Shown here in pieces: positions 4,462-5,461 of a stretch of 5,461 bases of DNA. The notes under the pieces are model-generated. The model ran no database searches and had not been told where the DNA came from. It saw nothing but the letters and a program-made list of their open reading frames with translations. Origin of the DNA: Actinomycetota bacterium. Lineage in GTDB: Bacteria > Actinomycetota > Thermoleophilia > Gaiellales > Gaiellaceae. Each line of letters starts with the position of its first letter. The stretch's first letter is position 1. The position numbers and the translations under genes were made by a program. Location of the stretch: assembly GCA_013821525.1 (NCBI GenBank), contig JACDGR010000250.1, positions 1 through 5,461 on the forward strand, read 5' to 3'.

Positions 4462-5461
4462 ATGGCGATGACGCATGGCAGCCCCCCCGTAGTCGACATC
4501 GGGATCCCGACGCGAGGTCGCGCGATGTACCTCGCCGAGGCGATCGATTCCGTGCTCGGCCAAACGCTCGCCGACGTCAGGATCACCATCGGCGAGAACG
4601 GCTCGGGTAGCTCGTCCGTTGCGGCTGCGGTCGCCCCGTATCTCTCCGACCCGCGCGTCCGTCACGTGGTGCACGGCGAGGATCTCGGCGCGGCGGGCAA
4701 CTTCAGCGCTCTCGTGCAGATCGGCGAGGCCCCGTACGTCGCACTGCTGCACGACGACGACCGCTGGAGCCCCGGGTTCCTCGAGCGGCGCGTCGAGTTC
4801 CTCAAGGCCAATCCAGCGTGTGGGCTCGTCTTCTCCGGGTGTTACGTGATCGACGGCGGGGGTGCAGTGATCGACGTCTGGGAGGCGACGCTCGCGCACG
4901 GAGTCCACACCCCGCAGACATTCCTGCCTGCGATGTACGACAGAAACCTGATCCCCGTTCCGACCGTGCTCGTGCGACGAACGGCCTATGAGGCAGTCGG
5001 GCCTGATTTCAGCGACGAGCTGCTCTTCGACGATCACGAGATGTGGCTGCGGCTCGGGAGCCGATTCGATGTCGGCTGTCTCCCCGACCTGGACGCCTCG
5101 TACCGGGTACACGGCGATCAGACCTCCGTCGAGCACGGGCACGGGCTCGGAAGGCATCGTCTCGCCCTGCAGGATGCAGTCGAGGCGCTCCTACCGCCCG
5201 ACGTGTCGAGAGATGTCCCTCGCCGCGCGAGATCGGCCGCGCACATGCATGCGGCCGCCGATGCCATGGAGAGCGGAGAGCGCGCGAGCGTGGTCGGTCA
5301 CCTGGGCCAGGCGCTCGTTCGGCATCCCGCGACGGTCGTCAGCCCTGCAGGCCTGCGGCGCGTATTGCTGATACTCCTCGCGTTGGTGCCGGGGAAGACG
5401 GGCGCGCGCGTCTGGCGGGCACGACGCGACCGCGGTCGCCGTCTCGCCGCTGCAGGAGGCG
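4462..5461 (+). CDS. Family 2 (GT-A fold) glycosyltransferase, 3' end outside the window
   Basis: This frame stays open to the last base, giving 333 residues with no stop. It would transfer a sugar from a nucleotide sugar to a lipid-linked or growing glycan acceptor at the cytosolic face of the membrane. The GT2 opening is VVDIGIPTRGR (10-20), with AIDSVLGQT (27-35) after it. The metal- and nucleotide-binding acidic motif is LLHDDDRW, with Asp98-Asp100, and the downstream acceptor-side motif is FDDHEMWLRLG, with Asp190, Asp191 and Glu193. A short hydrophobic run (VLLILLALV, 301-309) followed by an Arg-rich stretch is typical of the C-terminal tail of such enzymes and may help membrane association; it is too short to be a full transmembrane segment. 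The start at 4462 is supported by the TACACT-N7-ATG layout; ATG 4468 is an alternative. Donor and acceptor sugars are unknown. Confidence 0.88.
   Translation, partial: MAMTHGSPPVVDIGIPTRGRAMYLAEAIDSVLGQTLADVRITIGENGSGSSSVAAAVAPYLSDPRVRHVVHGEDLGAAGNFSALVQIGEAPYVALLHDDDRWSPGFLERRVEFLKANPACGLVFSGCYVIDGGGAVIDVWEATLAHGVHTPQTFLPAMYDRNLIPVPTVLVRRTAYEAVGPDFSDELLFDDHEMWLRLGSRFDVGCLPDLDASYRVHGDQTSVEHGHGLGRHRLALQDAVEALLPPDVSRDVPRRARSAAHMHAAADAMESGERASVVGHLGQALVRHPATVVSPAGLRRVLLILLALVPGKTGARVWRARRDRGRRLAAAGG

Noticed and set aside
4261..5157. Minus-strand open frame of 298 codons across the glycosyltransferase and the divergent promoter
   Set aside because: It runs antisense to clear GT2 motifs, through the intergenic gap and into the aminotransferase start; the product is low-complexity and matches nothing recognisable.

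Overview
The window is GC-rich, densely coded bacterial chromosome carrying part of a nucleotide-sugar and surface-glycan gene cluster (O-antigen, exopolysaccharide or glycosylated-metabolite type). Strong G/C third-position bias, GTG and TTG starts, overlapping genes and a TANNNT-N7-ATG arrangement would fit a high-GC actinobacterium-like host, but the taxonomic guess is weak and nothing here fixes a genus. I see no RNA genes, mobile elements, CRISPR arrays or insertion sequences.

Layout. Positions 1-134 hold the 3' end of a gene whose C-terminus looks like a sugar-1-phosphate nucleotidyltransferase. A 66-bp gap with a TTGACA box, a short palindrome and a good Shine-Dalgarno leads into a tightly overlapping three-gene plus-strand operon. 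Its genes are a glucose-1-phosphate cytidylyltransferase (rfbF-like, 201-968), an extended SDR sugar epimerase/dehydratase (959-2020) and a zinc-binding-type sugar C-methyltransferase (2013-3248). On the minus strand, directly abutting tail to tail, is a DegT/DnrJ/EryC1 PLP aminotransferase (3249-4418). A 43-bp divergent intergenic region with a centred 10-bp palindrome separates it from a plus-strand family 2 glycosyltransferase (4462 onward). That gene is still open at the window end.

How the genes may work together. The cytidylyltransferase would make CDP-glucose. The SDR and the C-methyltransferase would turn an NDP-keto-sugar into a methyl-branched deoxysugar. The aminotransferase could make an amino-deoxysugar from a keto-sugar, and the glycosyltransferase would add a sugar to a growing glycan. 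The classical CDP-glucose 4,6-dehydratase (RfbG type) is not in the window, so either it lies outside or the SDR takes a different route. This is the main open biochemical question. I did not find a clearly novel system. The most interesting points are the incomplete CDP-branched-sugar cassette, the compact divergent promoter with an apparently leaderless glycosyltransferase mRNA, and the zero-gap convergent gene ends.
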